Assembly: GCA_001949185.1 (NCBI GenBank)
Contig: BDGG01000006.1
Coordinates: 416,827-480,826, forward strand
DNA length: 64,000 nt
Reading direction: 5' to 3'
Source: Ramazzottius varieornatus
Lineage: Eukaryota > Tardigrada > Eutardigrada > Parachela > Ramazzottiidae
Numbering within the stretch: position 1 is the stretch's first letter; every line of letters starts with the position of its first letter. The notes below the pieces were generated by a model that searched no databases, was not told the origin of the DNA, and saw only the letters and a list, made by a program, of their open reading frames with translations. This document shows positions 18,397 to 32,180 of the stretch, in pieces. The position numbers and the translations under genes are program-made.

Positions 18397-20210
18397 ATGT
18401 CACCGACCTCAAAGATATTTCTTTGGCGCTGTCTTGATGGATTTATATGTATATTTATCTTGTCGCCCCTGGTGGTGATATATTGGAGGGGTAGTTTCCA
18501 GTTGCTTGATATTTACATCTATCCGTCAGATTTGTTTGTTAGTGCTTGGATCTCAGTGGTTGTGGGAATATGCGGGACAGTCCTCGTCAATGTGTCGCAA
18601 AATCTTCTACACACCAAAGTTGACAAGATTCCCACAAAATGTCTGCAGATATTCTGCAAAAGACTGTACACTTATTTTTACGGCTGGATTATCGTTGTGC
18701 ATTGGCGAGGTACTGTCTTCCACCATAAAGCTATAGATTGTAATAGCCAGGCGGAATTCTTTCCTAAAGACACGTAAATGGCAGCCTGATCGTCGAAATG
18801 TAGGCCGTAAAGCTTTTTTCCAGGGATATGGAGGTTGTGGGATGCCTACACGGGAACCTCCTATGCCAGCGGCTGCATCTCCTTCGCAGCGGGCTGTGCC
18901 ATCCTCCTCCTCCTGAAATGCTTCCGCAATGTCGTGGCTCCGCCTTTAGTCACCGTCTCTGACTTCGATGAGAACTACTTCATCATCAAAACACTCTTTC
19001 GGACTAAGGTGATGTCAATTATGTGTGCACTGGGCAAAGTTTTTCAGTGAGCTGTGGCCAAATAACGTCATCTGCAGCGGGTGTTGAAAGGCAAAAGTAG
19101 CCACATGGTAACCAATCGGCAGGCCCACTTGTATTTGAACAAGAATTTCAGTTGGTCAAAACAGACGGTTTTTCTCTCGATGCCCGCTCCATACTACGCA
19201 GTTTGGCCACGCCCTACTGAAAAGCTTTGTGCAGTGCTCAGATTTTGGAGGTCGAAAACCTATGGAGGCCACCATAAAGTTGGAACACTGGTAGCAAATC
19301 GCTCTCCAGTTTCTTCCATGTTATCGTGAATGTGGATGCTTGAATTTGCAGCTGATGCCTGTAAGACGTCAGTGTGGTTTGTCTTTCAGCCCAGCAGCGG
19401 AGTACTCTATCTCCTTGATAGTATTTTCTCGGTAGCCGTTCCGGGCTCGTTAGTCGTCACCGTGTGGCGCGGCTTATGGACTGCTCTGGATGGCTTGCTA
19501 GAGACCGCCGTTGCCATCCGCACGTTCTACATCTCTGCCGCTTTCGGTTTCGGCATCATAGTCATCCAGTTCTTCCTGCAGTGGCCCGCTGCCTACGTCT
19601 CTAAAAGTCTGGAAGCCAAGTGTTTTCACAGCCTGAAAATAATCTTTGAAGACTGCTTCTTCCTTGTTGCCTGCTTCGGAGTAGTCAACTTATGGCGAGC
19701 CGTATGGGGCTTCTGCGACCTACTTGTCCTCCCTGAGGATTACACTCTGAGCAACTGCCTATGCCATATTACGGGAGCCTTGGCCACCATGTTGCTGTAA
19801 GTATCTTCCACCACCTTTTTAAACTTCCAGGTGAGTCTGCCTTCACCAGTTATCACCCATTGTAGACTTCATGGCAATACCGTCCTAGTCAGGGACGTGC
19901 AAATCGACGGAGAGTACACCCAAGGCAGAGGCTGCTGGTTCTTTTCTAAAAGCCTAACGCTCTTCGAAAAGGTAAGCTGAAGTGTTGCGGAGTTTTTCGT
20001 CATTCAGTTTGAGTGTCTGACATCCATTGGCAGAAATCTGGCTTGTTCTTATCTGGACCAATTCGTCCTGAAATAATTAGCGCAGCGCCGTCTATGGTTG
20101 TGTCAAAGGAAGGTCAGCTTCCTGAGCCACGGGAACCGTCTTCACCAAGAGAAAATTTCTTCGAACAAGAGCGACTGGTCGAGCAGTCACCACAGGCTCA
20201 TGGAATTTGA
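18397..20210 (+). CDS. fusl: Fuseless-like multi-pass membrane protein
   Basis: Exons 18397-18709, 18824-19008, 19390-19796, 19866-19971 and 20034-20210 join in phase to 395 residues. At least seven hydrophobic segments are visible, starting with GFICIFILSPLVVIYWRGS. The repeated 'YWRG..', 'HWRGIWRLWD', 'VWRGLWTALD' and 'LWRAVWGFCD' motifs at the ends of helix pairs are typical of the Fuseless family. In Drosophila, Fuseless is an eight-pass presynaptic protein needed for calcium channel clustering at motor terminals. The C-terminus is a short hydrophilic tail (LPEPREPSSPRENFFEQE). An AATAAA lies at 20246-20251. The gene converges on the trh-like gene, with 226 bp between stops. The family call rests on topology and the WRG motifs; a missing extra 5' exon cannot be excluded. 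Confidence 0.82.
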
Positions 20211-20436
20211 CAGACCTTACTCAAATGGCGGTTTGGTCTTAGACTAATAAATTTAATTCCTCGTTTTGGACAGCAATCAATCTCAGCTCAGTCCATCTCA
20301 GTTAACTGCCAATAAATTACATTTGCACTTTTGACAGCACTACTTCACTTATGTTCGCATAGATTTCAGCTAGGTTTTTCAAACCGGTTGATAAAATTGA
20401 ACGTGACAGTACATTGCGCAACGTTGTCATTGTCAA

Positions 20437-23400
20437 TCATTTCGTTTTCTTTCGGACGCTGTGGGGCTCCTTGGACTGTCTACGCTTGCTGCTTTTCTTC
20501 ACCGCACCTGTCACTGCTTCTTGGCAGTGGGCATTCAGCTGACTTTTCTCGCTTTTATTTTTCTTTTTGCCGTTATTCTGGCGCTGACAGAGATTTTTTA
20601 GGAAAGGCGAAGTTTCGTCTAACTGCAGTGGTGGCAAGGCCGTCATCTGCAGGTCGCCACTTTCCCAGCGCGCCGTCTGTGACAGCTTGCTGCTTGGCGG
20701 TTGCTTCTCTTCCATTACCTGATTGAAATGAATGAAGCCGTCGCTTCTGGGTTTCTTGTCGGCACCGAGGTGACTAGATGGGGCGACGACGTACGGCAAC
20801 AGGAACAGCGGCCCTTGCTGAGGCTCGGCCTCCCTTCCAAAAAAATCACAAATAGAAGTTTGATCATTTCAATATACCAAACTTCAACAAATACAATATT
20901 TATTTATTTTCGAAGATAACAAGGATATTGTGTAATAATTTAATGAATAAGATAAAAAAGTGCTCATGTACGATTTGGAACGCATACGTACGAACCTGAT
21001 GAAGCTATGAACAGCCACAATGCACTGCTGCTCCCCAGGTGCCTTGCTGGCCGTCATCAAATGAGCCCCTGTTTGAACCCAGCTGAAACCTCCGTTATGG
21101 TTCATCAGACGATAGTATGAGCTGAGGCTTTGTCCTTTGCGCAGCACTGAAAGAAGAGATGACTTGAGGTTGGTGTCTCACAGGAAACCTGTAGATGAAC
21201 AACGTACCGTCGTCATGGAGGTCTCTCACCGCCTCAAAATCCCTTCCGTAGCAAAGAGAATAAAAGCTGGTTCCGATCAGAAGATCTTGTGGACAGCCTG
21301 TCAGTGCTTCCAACCTGCAACATATCGACGTTTGACTCGACAGCCTTGCTTTGGATAGATTCAGCACGCAATACACGGTAGTGTGATCGATACACATGGA
21401 ATAAATTGTAGGAAAATGTCCCCAGCAAATTATCAGCTTTGAGCTGGAGGACGATTGAGTTTACGTGTGCATGGTCAAAGACTATGGTATGGTGGTATAT
21501 TGCATTGAAAAGATGACCTCAGATCGCAGGACATAATTTTGAGGTCCAGCGTCATTTTTGTGGTGACTGATAGGCTGTCCAGTCGCAATTCGTTGATGTT
21601 CAAGGAAGGAAGAGCCGTGGCGAAGACGACGTAACCAAGCTTTAATCGCTCCTGTCCGCAGTTTGACCTTTCAAGCTTGTCGTAGCGACTCAATCCATCC
21701 TGTTCGCTTTCATCCGACGAGTAGCGAGACTGTACTTGCAAGGAAAGAACCTGCAAAATCCCGGACCATTTCAGTCTAGCCTGGCTTAGCCGCTCAATAA
21801 ATGAAATGAAAAAGGAAATCGTTTTGAGAATCAGTAAATCTTACCCGATAGCCGGAATAGCGCATCTGCACGCCACGTTTGGTCAATGTCGAACGGAAGC
21901 GGATACACAGCGCCGTCTTGCGGTGACCATTATTCCAGCGCGCTTTGCCCCCGGTGATCTTACTGTACGGTAACTTCAGCCTGACAGGTTCCACCTGCTT
22001 CAAGTCGTCCATCGGTTCACTCTCCGAGTCCGACGGAGGCTCAAAGCTTGACGGTACCGAGGAATGTCCTGCATCGTGATCGAGTAGGCTCACCGCCGAA
22101 GGATCATAGGCTATCCCTGACGCCTCCGAAAACTCCACCCGGTCATCTATTCAATCAAGACAATCGAAACCCATCACAAACGTCCAAATATCGAAGCAGC
22201 AAAATTTCCCAGTAAATATTTCGCTCTGTCGTACCTTCGTGGATATACTCGAAAATACTACTTCCGGTTAGTTCCACCTAAAAATCGACATCAGTGGTAC
22301 CATCCGTATTTTGTCACTACCCACTTAGAACGTCATCTTCGTTTGCCATTTTTTTGTTCAAGTTGGTACCTGTGAAAGACCAAGGTAAATGGAGACCGTC
22401 TCCGAGATGTAGAGAATGTTACCATCCGGCGACAGTGCTGCCACAAAGCCGTCGTGAGCCTGCAAAATGGTGGAGCCGAATGTGGCGTCGAAAGCCTCTC
22501 TGGAAGGGCGTACAATGGATACCAGCTGACTGCCTGAAAGCGCCCAAATATTTACATGATCCTTGAGGGCTCAAGAAAGTGCACACTTCAAAGTCTGCAG
22601 AGTGATCGTGATAGGGGAGCAGAATTAAGTTGATCTTATGGTGGAGATCACAGTCAATTACGCTCTGTCAATAAAGTTCCATTGCTCTTAATGAGAGTAA
22701 ATTAGATGGCGGATTGACCACACATCAAATCTAATTTGCATAAATCAATATGGCGCGTGTTGAGCAAGAGCAGATCAGATTGCTACCCTCCGGCTGACCC
22801 TCCTGTTCACGAAATATCCTGGAAACATGTTCGGCCTTGTGGTCCATTGGCAATCTCCCACCTATACGAGGTAGGCCACGCTCGCGAAAAAGCTGGTCTT
22901 CTAGGTCATTGATCATATCATAATATCAACTTGCAAAAACAGCAGCAAGTCGTGAGCTCCGTTGTACGAGTACCGTACTTTTGAATTTCGTCTCTTTAGG
23001 TTTAGAGAAGATTCCAATTGAGCTGACAGCTTCTCTAAACCTAAAGAAACGAAATTCAAAAGTACTGTACGGTACTCGTGCTACAGGCTGAAACGGCCAT
23101 AAACAGAATTGAAAATTGGACGGTTAATAATGCTGCACCTGGTTCAATGGTGGCGTGTCTTGTGCCCGGCTGAGACCACGAAGGGTGGCCTTCGATGGAA
23201 AAAGCGCGTAGTTTCAGGGAGCTGATGCAGAGCCGGACTATCGACGCCTTGTCCAGTTGGCTGGTGATAGCGGTGGGCAACGGTAGGAGCCTTGACAGGG
23301 CCAAGAACTCGTGGTTCTCTTTTCCGCGGCGATTGCGGGCGGCGTCACGTGATTTCTCCTTCCGAATTTCCGTCACACTAAAAAAGCAGAAGATGTTAAT

Positions 23401-24956
23401 CTCGCCAGCAGTACAGTTTACAGTCTACAGTCTTATTCACAAATGTCATGCTACCGAATCGAAGAAACGCCTGCAAAATTTCCATGGTTGAAGGGTTCAT
23501 GGAGTGTGCCAAGAACCTACCAAGGTAGTATGGATAAGCGCGGGTCAGGTCTGGAAATATGATAAAGTGGGGCAGTATACTGCAAAGCATGCATGGGAAA
23601 GACCATGCGATGAAGCATCATCGACTGACTCAGGCTGGAGTGCAGATTGGTCCGCCGCTCAGACGGCGTACCTCCACCATTCTGCAAGTCAACTTCCTGA
23701 TCATCCGCAATCAGAACCATCGTTCCTCACAGAGCGAGAAAAATAATGCAGTCTTGATCACGGCTGTCTTTTAAACCTAAAGCTCTTCCGCGTTTCAGTA
23801 ACAGCAAAGTTTTCCCAGAGCAACATAGGCAGGATCAACTCGGCAACTTTCGACGATTTTCTACGAGATCTAAGGGGCCACACAAGTGGAACAGATGATT
23901 TTATCCTCATGTCTCCTTCAGAACAAGTACCGAAACAGGAAAAGTGGTCCTTTCCTTTCTGCAAAAGTTGCCCAAGTCACTTGACGCATCCCGTCGCTAC
24001 AAATGAAGCATTGTCCCCAATTACGATACATTGCATGCACTGTATGACACTGGGCGGATAGAGTTTCCTGTATATCCATATGCTAGGCCATTACAATGCC
24101 CGGCACGTTCTGTCTAGCTCAACCACATTAGCCCTGTCCTAGGAAAATTCTTCAGTACGTGACGTCTATAGGTCAGTCAGAGGACGACAGTCCCTACATC
24201 TTGATTTCCAGATCATTTAGTTAAAGTAAGCAAGTGCAGTTGGGACTGGTGGATTTGCATATGGATGGCGCAAGGAGCTTCATCACTGATGCCCATCTCC
24301 GGCTACTGTCCATACAAGGCTTCATTTGTCCCGCCTTTCATCGCTCCTTCCCATGGGATGCTCAATTGACCAAGGTCACAATTAGGCTGAAGCAGTGCAT
24401 GTCAGTTGTAGGACGCACCATACTGAAGGGAATTAAGACACACCTCACAGCAAGCCGGAAAAGGCAGCAAAGAACATCTTACTCGCATTTTTTGTAAGTC
24501 GGAGTTGTGCACCCATAATCCGAATGGAGATATGTGCTCAGCGATGCCGGCGAAAATCCATCTGCAGGCGATAAAACTCTGCAACACAAAAAACCGCGCT
24601 TTTGGAAATGCATGGCTGGGTGATTTCTTGTTTGAAATTACATCGAAAAGGCCCAACGAAATTTTCTGAATTTCGACGTAAACCTAATTCGAGTTCATTT
24701 CAGCGTACATGCCAATCCACTGGCCGTCTTGAAGCCTCTGACTATGAAGAGGCGAAACTGTCTTTTCGTACCTTTCGGGGATTTGGATGGACAAATGCGA
24801 AGAAGCCGAACTGGATAGCGGTTGACGGCAACAGGGATGAGGATAGAAATAGGCTGCAGGTTCCACATTTACATCACGGAAGGCATCGGGAAAATACTGT
24901 CCACGATGGTCCTCTTCGGTCGGCTGATATCCCTCCATTCGAGCGCACAACAGCAA
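20437..24956 (-). CDS. trh: Trachealess/NPAS1/3-type bHLH-PAS transcription factor
   Basis: Ten exons join in phase to 638 residues: 24956-24772, 24578-24483, 23377-23139, 22533-22370, 22277-22235, 22146-21845, 21750-21518, 21314-21208, 21146-20996, 20833-20437. Exon 3 holds the bHLH, beginning [17 protein letters not shown] and containing [15 protein letters not shown]; 'SRDAAR.RRGKEN' separates Trh/NPAS3 from Sim and HIF. PAS-A has [20 protein letters not shown] and IFEYIHE, then [13 protein letters not shown] has [38 protein letters not shown]. The protein would dimerise with an ARNT/Tango partner and bind E-box-like sites in the nucleus. The tail after PAS-B is only about 132 residues and ends in basic clusters ([20 protein letters not shown]) that look like nuclear localisation signals. 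A hairpin MITE sits in the intron between exons 3 and 4. Confidence 0.92.
22974..23084. mobile_element. 111-bp hairpin MITE in trh intron
   Basis: Two arms of about 47 bp are near-perfect reverse complements (left CGAGTACCGTACTTTTGAAT; right ATTCAAAAGTACTGTACGGT) around a loop of about 19 bp. TA lies at or near both ends. Located between trh exons 23139 and 22533. Confidence 0.85.
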
Positions 24957-25655
24957 AAAAGTTATGTATCAAACATTTTACTTCAGTTTTACGACTCTGT
25001 TCGATTCGTAGGGCAAACAAACTCATCACTGACCGTCATATTTCCATACACTTTTGCAAGAAGACTTTCTACAACATTTGCGCATTGACCGTTTGAGCTA
25101 TCCATAGTTGGACAGAAGCTTGCAGTTGAATTCTTGGGAATGGTAACAGTGTTCACATGTGAATGTTGTCGTATTGATGGTTGCGTTTTTTGTAGCGAAC
25201 AACAATAACACTAACTGTCACCGTTTATCGCCTTCAACATCACTTTATTGCCCTCCCTGTCCTCTCTGCAACCTCATGGTCCTCGTACAGTGATATGATA
25301 AGCAGAAGCCTCTAGCCCAAAGAGCCCAGCATCGAATTATGCGTCACCTGCCCCTGCTCTCCATCTTTTCATCAACAACAAGAAACTCGACAGTGGAAAT
25401 ATGTCATCATCGAAAACCAAAAAGGTTTATTGGGGCATAAATTTGCATACTTTGGTGCGGTATGTACTGTATCCATGTCGATGTCGGACCGCAGCCTGTA
25501 TGAAAAATGCTGCTGGACGATTTTAAACAGTGCAGTGATCATGATATAATGAGCTCATAAAATGATGGCACTATACCAGGCGTTGACCACCTGCCACGCT
25601 TGATTACGCATACTTGGCCAATATTGTACTTTTTTTAATTTCGTGGATAAATTTT
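24957..25655. other. Intergenic between trh and E93-like gene
   Basis: No exon recognised. It should contain the trh 5' flank and the E93-like 3' UTR, both on the minus strand. A few TATA-like AT tracts are present but none can be assigned. Confidence 0.4.
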
Positions 25656-27759
25656 TCAGCTGCTTTTGGGGGAGCATTTAATGAGATTCAGCGGCGCATC
25701 ATTGCTGAGATGGTCTTTGGGCGGGCCGAGCAGTTCGACCTCCGCTGAGGCCATTTCGGTCTTGATAGGTGGCGTCTTTATGGTCGTATGGCATATCCAT
25801 GGACGGAAGGGCAATGAAGTGGACGGGCTGGGTGTGAAGAAGGGTGTGGTGCCGAAGATATTGCGGCAGAAAGCGCTGGGCAAGAATGTGGGGTTGAAGC
25901 CGAAGCTCAAGTTGGGAATGATACTGTCCATGGAAGGATTCCATGAGAAGGGGGACAGGGAGGGTATTTGCAAAAAGATTGGGCTGAGTGTGGGCAGTGC
26001 AGTGGACGGGCTGCTGCTTTCGCTCTTGATGGCTGGTGTCACCGGTGTATGGGAGGTGGAAGGGGTGGCGGTGGTAGGTGGTAGCGGTGAGGAGGAGGAT
26101 GTGTGGTCGTCGACTTGGATGGACGAACGTTTTTCGCGATCTGGAGTACGTTTGGAAAGCATGTTGCGTTCCTTGATTTTATATTCGAGTGTGCTGTGAG
26201 GGATGCCGAATAAGTGGCCGGCACGGTGTACTGTCATGTCGCCATTTTTGACAGCTTTGAGGGCTTCGTCCAGATCACCCTTATCATACCTACGTAGAAA
26301 ACAAAGTCCAAGGAAGCTGCTAGCCAGAAGGCACAAAGTATGTAGTTCTTCAATAAGAAGTGGTACACGCATGATAGAAATTATAGACCATTAAAAATTA
26401 TTAGACAGGCGGAAAGGACAGCAAAAAGGGAATTCGACCGTAGAAAAGTGTCGACGTGTATTACTGTGAATCGGTCACGTACGTACGTGCCTCCGTACCG
26501 CCATAGCGAAAAGGCCTGTCCCATAACTTTTACTGTCCCATAGTTTCCCATCCTGCGTGTACGGCAACGATCCACAGTCGGTCGAAATTTCAAAATCATT
26601 CTCGAAATGACGTTGACATACTGTACCTACGTTTGCATTGAGAAATGAATGAACTTACTCGGTCACGCTGGCCATCTTACCTTCGGTAGCGCCCTCGCTT
26701 GTTGCGTGAAGCGTTGCTGCTACCGTTGAGATCTTGGTCGTCGTTCTTGCGTTCAGCTTTACTTTTCTCGGAGATGTGGCGGTTGATGATCTGCTTGAGG
26801 GCCGAAGTGAGGTCTTTGCTGGCGGCGCGTTTCAGTTCTCGGGCTGGCTCCTTCTTGGTCGCTCGTTGCCCATCTTGCGCAGTATGAGCTCCCTTCTTCG
26901 TCTTGTCGCTCACCTCAGCAGTCATCTTTTCTTCTGTCATCTGCACGGAGTTGCCTGCTTGAAGGTTGCTCTTGCCTTTTGATTTCGGTTCTCTGCACGG
27001 TGTCTTTCGATGTTGTTTCGAGTGCTTACGTGAGTCCTTTTCCTCGCCAAACAGTGGGGAATTTTTTACAGCGACCACGCCCTTTTGTCTGACACTGACG
27101 TCTGTGTTGGCTTCACCAGGGATCTCGTATTGCCGGTGACAGAGGACATTGTTCTTCGGTTTCGATGGTGAATCGTTGTACTCTTTTGCGGCTCTTGGCT
27201 TTTTAGGCACGCTCAAATCGGTTGGTTTGTCCTCATCAAGCAGAAACGAACCGTCCATCCGGGGAATTTCGAACCTGCCTGTCGACAGTCCGTTGGGTAG
27301 GTTTACAAGCGCTGGAAAAGCCGCGTGGGTTTTCTTGTCCGAGGCTTCCGCCACGCAGAAAATACATTGCGGTTCCAGCTTCCAGTCAAGTGGTTCTTTC
27401 ACCGTTTCCAACGCTCCCAAGTTTGCTACCTTTTTGCGCAGTGAAGCCGACAGACGACGGTCCACTTTGTGCAGGTAGAAGTGCGCCGCGACTTCCATCC
27501 CAGTTGCCCGCAACGTGTTGGTCACATTCTTCTTGAAGGTCTTCTGGATCAAGCGCAGCTTTTTCTGACAGTAAAATGGCGTCTTGCAGAACTCCTTTGG
27601 CATGTCGAAAAAGTGCGGCGCCAACGGCTTTTGCTTTCTCCACTGGACAAGTCTTCGCCGCGAAGCATCATGGGAGTCATAACACAGTCTCGAACCGTTT
27701 ACATGAGACGCGTTTTCTGTGCTCATTTGCATCGGAGCTTTTGTTTCGGTCGTCAGCAA
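25656..27759 (-). CDS. E93: E93/Mblk-1/LCOR-type transcription factor with psq HTH
   Basis: Exons 27759-26681 and 26289-25656 join in phase to 570 residues. The junction creates RGRYRRYDKGDLDEALKAV, and the helix-turn-helix continues NGDMTVHRAGHLFGIPHSTL then EYKIKER. This is the RHF/pipsqueak-type domain shared by insect E93 and Mblk-1, nematode MBR-1 and vertebrate LCOR. N-terminal half: EPQCIFCVAEAS and the motif DKPTDLSVPKK, a PxDLS-type CtBP-binding site at about residue 180. A long Lys-rich stretch precedes the HTH. The C-terminus is Ser/Pro-rich with KSESSSPSTA and ends near DAPLNLIK. E93 directs the adult metamorphic programme in insects and its relatives affect neuronal pruning; the role here is inference. 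The intron holds a MITE copy (26385-26562). An upstream 5' coding exon is possible but not seen. Confidence 0.9.
26385..26562. mobile_element. CACGCA-end MITE, copy 3 (one end lost), in E93 intron
   Basis: Right end GTTTCCCATCCTGCGTGTA matches the family. The centre has GAATTCGACCGTAGAAAAGT and GGTCACGTACGTACGTGCC. The left end lacks the terminal CACGCA box. It lies in the single intron of the E93-like gene. Confidence 0.75.
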
Positions 27760-29498
27760 AGAGCTTCTGGGGGCCTCCTGGGTGTTCCGTTTTATGCGTG
27801 GGCTTCCTGGAACTGTTAAAATAGTTATAATATTGATCGGGGAAGACTGGAGTGAGAAGGTCTGGTTGTGGGTAGTGAAATCGGAAGGTGAAGGTTTGTC
27901 AGGCTTACGGGAGCTATTTTGAGCTCTTGAGTGAAGAAGGTGCGGGAGCGGGGTCGTCGTGATGACGTCGAGGTCTGCCTGGCTCGTCAGGCGGGATGGA
28001 TGATCAGTGTCAGTTTATAAATCCTTTTGATGCTGCCACTCGTTACCCAAAATTATTCGGCATGCAAATTTTGCAACCTGTTATCGATTTTTATCTCGGT
28101 ATTTTGGCAGTCATTTTACACCGTGCCGTCGTCTGATACATGCATTGTAACCCACTCAGCTCTCCATCGACGTCTGTCGCAGTTCAGGTTTCCTCCAAGA
28201 CTGTGCCACACCGACAAAGACTCAATCAGGATCCGAAAAACCTGCAAATGAAATTAATTTGCCACGACAAACTTATTGCAACGATTCGATGGAAATACAA
28301 TCTCCCAGAATAACCTAACATGAAGCTGTTTCAACCTTCACTCTGCAATGTGGAGATTAACGTAGAAGAAATTTCAATATGCGAACTATCTTGCTGTTAC
28401 CGGAAAAATTCATCTAGGCTTTGAAATTGGAAATTCTGCTAAATATCATCAACTTACTTCCGCAATAATATTTTTGAACTCGACAATAGAGCCAGATTCA
28501 CATACCATCAAGATTTGTCGACCAAGGGCGTTGCTTCGTGGGAAACTCGAAATGTGTTAAGTGCTGGTCGGGTTAACCGTAGCAGTCTTTCGAGAAAGCT
28601 ATTTGTTCCGAAGACTTTTAGTAAAGCCAGCCGAAAACCTGCGATCAGCGCGAGGTGAGGAAGGTGCGTACTGCGTGCACATGCACAGCACTACACAGAG
28701 AAATGAACTGCCCAAAAGATAGTCAGCAAATCATAATTGTGACAGGAAGCTCCACGGTGCATTACGTTAGCCATATAGTCTTGGTTCTCTCTCTGCTGTG
28801 CCTGCAGTGAAGGAAAGTGCAGAGGCAACACGCTCTCCATCAGGGACAAAAGACAGGAAGAAGGCGAAAGATGATTTGAGCAACGTTGGCCAGATCAAAA
28901 GAAGCTCGGCCCTCTGTGTACACTGTATACGCTACCTACTGACTCGTACAATTGTATCAATCGACCCAACTGACAGAAAAGGTGGATATAACTGCCACCA
29001 AGATTGGTTAGCCTACTTGCCGAAACATGACACATTACCGTCCCGTGTGTTTCCCTTCTCTAAGAGCCCGTCTATCGAGTGTGGACTCCTGTCCCATGTG
29101 CAAGCCGGGACGTACTCGCTCGAGTGCTTTTTAATTAAGCCAACCTGTCTTCCCTCCTTCATGTAATAGTTACGGTCCAAGTACAACTCGACTGCCTACC
29201 TTCGCAAAACGACAGATCGATGATTACATAACAATCAACTTTCGCCTTGTACTGAGAACTTTGGGAAGACGAACAAACCATCATGTCGCAATTCATTCGT
29301 GAAAAATATTTTATCCGTTCAGTCCACAAAAAGTTTCTGTAAAACTACGATAAAGAAAAACTAGCTTCTAATGTTAGTAAGGGCGAAAAGTTGAAGCTTT
29401 GATCAAAACAAGATCAAGAACGAAAGACATGATTGTGATGGGCATGGCAGAAACACCCATGAAAGAACAAGTCAAAAGGGTTGTCTGAAGCAGAGGTT
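27760..29498. other. Intergenic between E93-like and WDR5-like genes
   Basis: No exon recognised with confidence. A plus-strand ORF, 28798-29166 (MPAVKESAEATRSPSGTKDR...), has a polar N-terminus and no known domain; it could be chance. The interval should include the E93 promoter. Confidence 0.4.
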
Positions 29499-30823
<1,325 letters not shown>

Positions 30824-31811
30824 CCTGATACAATGTCACTGAAGGTCGATGGTCCAACTGGTCGGCAAAGTGGTATTACCTTCATAGCGTCCTCTCCCGA
30901 AGAAAACCCCACGAAGGCAGTTCAAGGCACGAAGGAAGGGAAATCTGAGAAATTCAAAATCAATAATTAATTCTACCTCACGTTCCATTCAGCAATCAAT
31001 CGTAGTAAAGGGGCGTGGCGAGAATGAGCTACTTTGTTGGTTGATTAAGATTTCAGAACTATTGATCATGCATGCGCTGCTGAATATGGCCTTGCAGTCT
31101 ATGCTATGGACAAAGAGACTAGAAGGGGTAGAGGACCGCGTACGTCTCCAATGATCACGCCAGTCTTACAATGATAAAGTCATTACCGGACTAGCGACCA
31201 TTAAAGCTCGAGGTCACATGGACGAACTTGGGTGACCAACAGCTGCTTGGACTAACCGACAGTTTGGCCTTATGATCGAGTCGTTGCCCATTAACTATGT
31301 ATGCAGGTACATAAAAGCGCCTGCATTTGTGGCGTAGGTCCGGCAAGCACGTAAATACGGCTCACTGCGGATCTGCTACCGTAAGTATCGAACCACGTGG
31401 GTAAAGGCTCACAGGTAAGCAAGGCACGTGACACTCAAGCACTTCTAAATGAATTCACCAGGTTATTGCGTAAGCAGCTTGACATCCCGTGCCCGACGAA
31501 GCTTCTTAGCTTCCTTCCGCCTGCTGCTTTCTCCTCGCCACCTGTGTACGCTCGGATTACTGGTGAACGTTAGCCTTCCACTGTGCTATTGAGTTTGCAC
31601 GGTTCCATATGATCGTGCTTCGACGCTGTATAACCTAGGAATCTTCTCAATTTAACAGTCGAGCAACCGTAATGTAACCGACTCTGCCGGGGCGTGGCCT
31701 CTGTGTGTATCGGACCAATGGTGTTGTTCGCCGCAGTGGTAAGTGCCTCTACCGCTTCCATGTTTTGCGCCTCTACGGTATACACAGCGGTTCCTCTACC
31801 TCCTCTAATAT
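30824..31811. other. Intergenic, no feature seen
   Basis: Upstream of the WDR5-like gene (minus). A minus-strand ORF, 31570-31845, overlaps the neighbouring MITE and is not credible. No other structure noticed. Confidence 0.4.
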
Positions 31812-32080
31812 AGAGATTAAGTTGCCACTCCCGTTCACTTTGCAACTGTAGCTACGGCCTTGCTCCGCCCCTTTCGGGACGCGTAACCACATTTTGCTTT
31901 CCAGAGCTCCCCTTATTTTCGAGAAATAGCGTAATCGGAGTTACGGTTGGCTAGCATTGAGAAGCATGGTGGCTGCCCAACTATTCAACGTTCTGATCAG
32001 CTGCTGCGCTTATGAGTGACGTTGCAACTCATCTTAGCTACAGTGGGACTTTCATCTGGCGGTGGCAACTTAATGTCTGT
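31812..32080. mobile_element. Harbinger-related MITE upstream of the CENP-B-like gene
   Basis: Inverted ends AGATTAAGTTGCCACTCCCG (left) and GGTGGCAACTTAATGTCT (right). Subterminal GTAGCTA motifs match the terminal repeats of the 3.2 kb transposon at 45602-48807 (AAGCACATTAAGTTGCCAG). Internal CTCCCCTTATTTTCGAGAA is also shared with that transposon's left end. It ends about 100 bp before the ATG of the next gene. Confidence 0.85.
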
Positions 32081-32180
32081 ATTACAGACTTTGCTATGGA
32101 GAAGTGATTAGTCTGATCAAGTTTCAATTTTTCCCAGAAAATAAATCCCCTTCTCCCATCCTTCATCTTCCAGACGTACA

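Noticed and set aside
25666-26199. 177-codon plus-strand ORF opposite the E93 C-terminus
   Set aside because: Gly/Val-rich antisense shadow of the Ser/Pro-rich coding exon; no independent evidence.
31570-31845. 91-codon minus-strand ORF
   Set aside because: Ends in the Harbinger-related MITE; no domain or splice partner.
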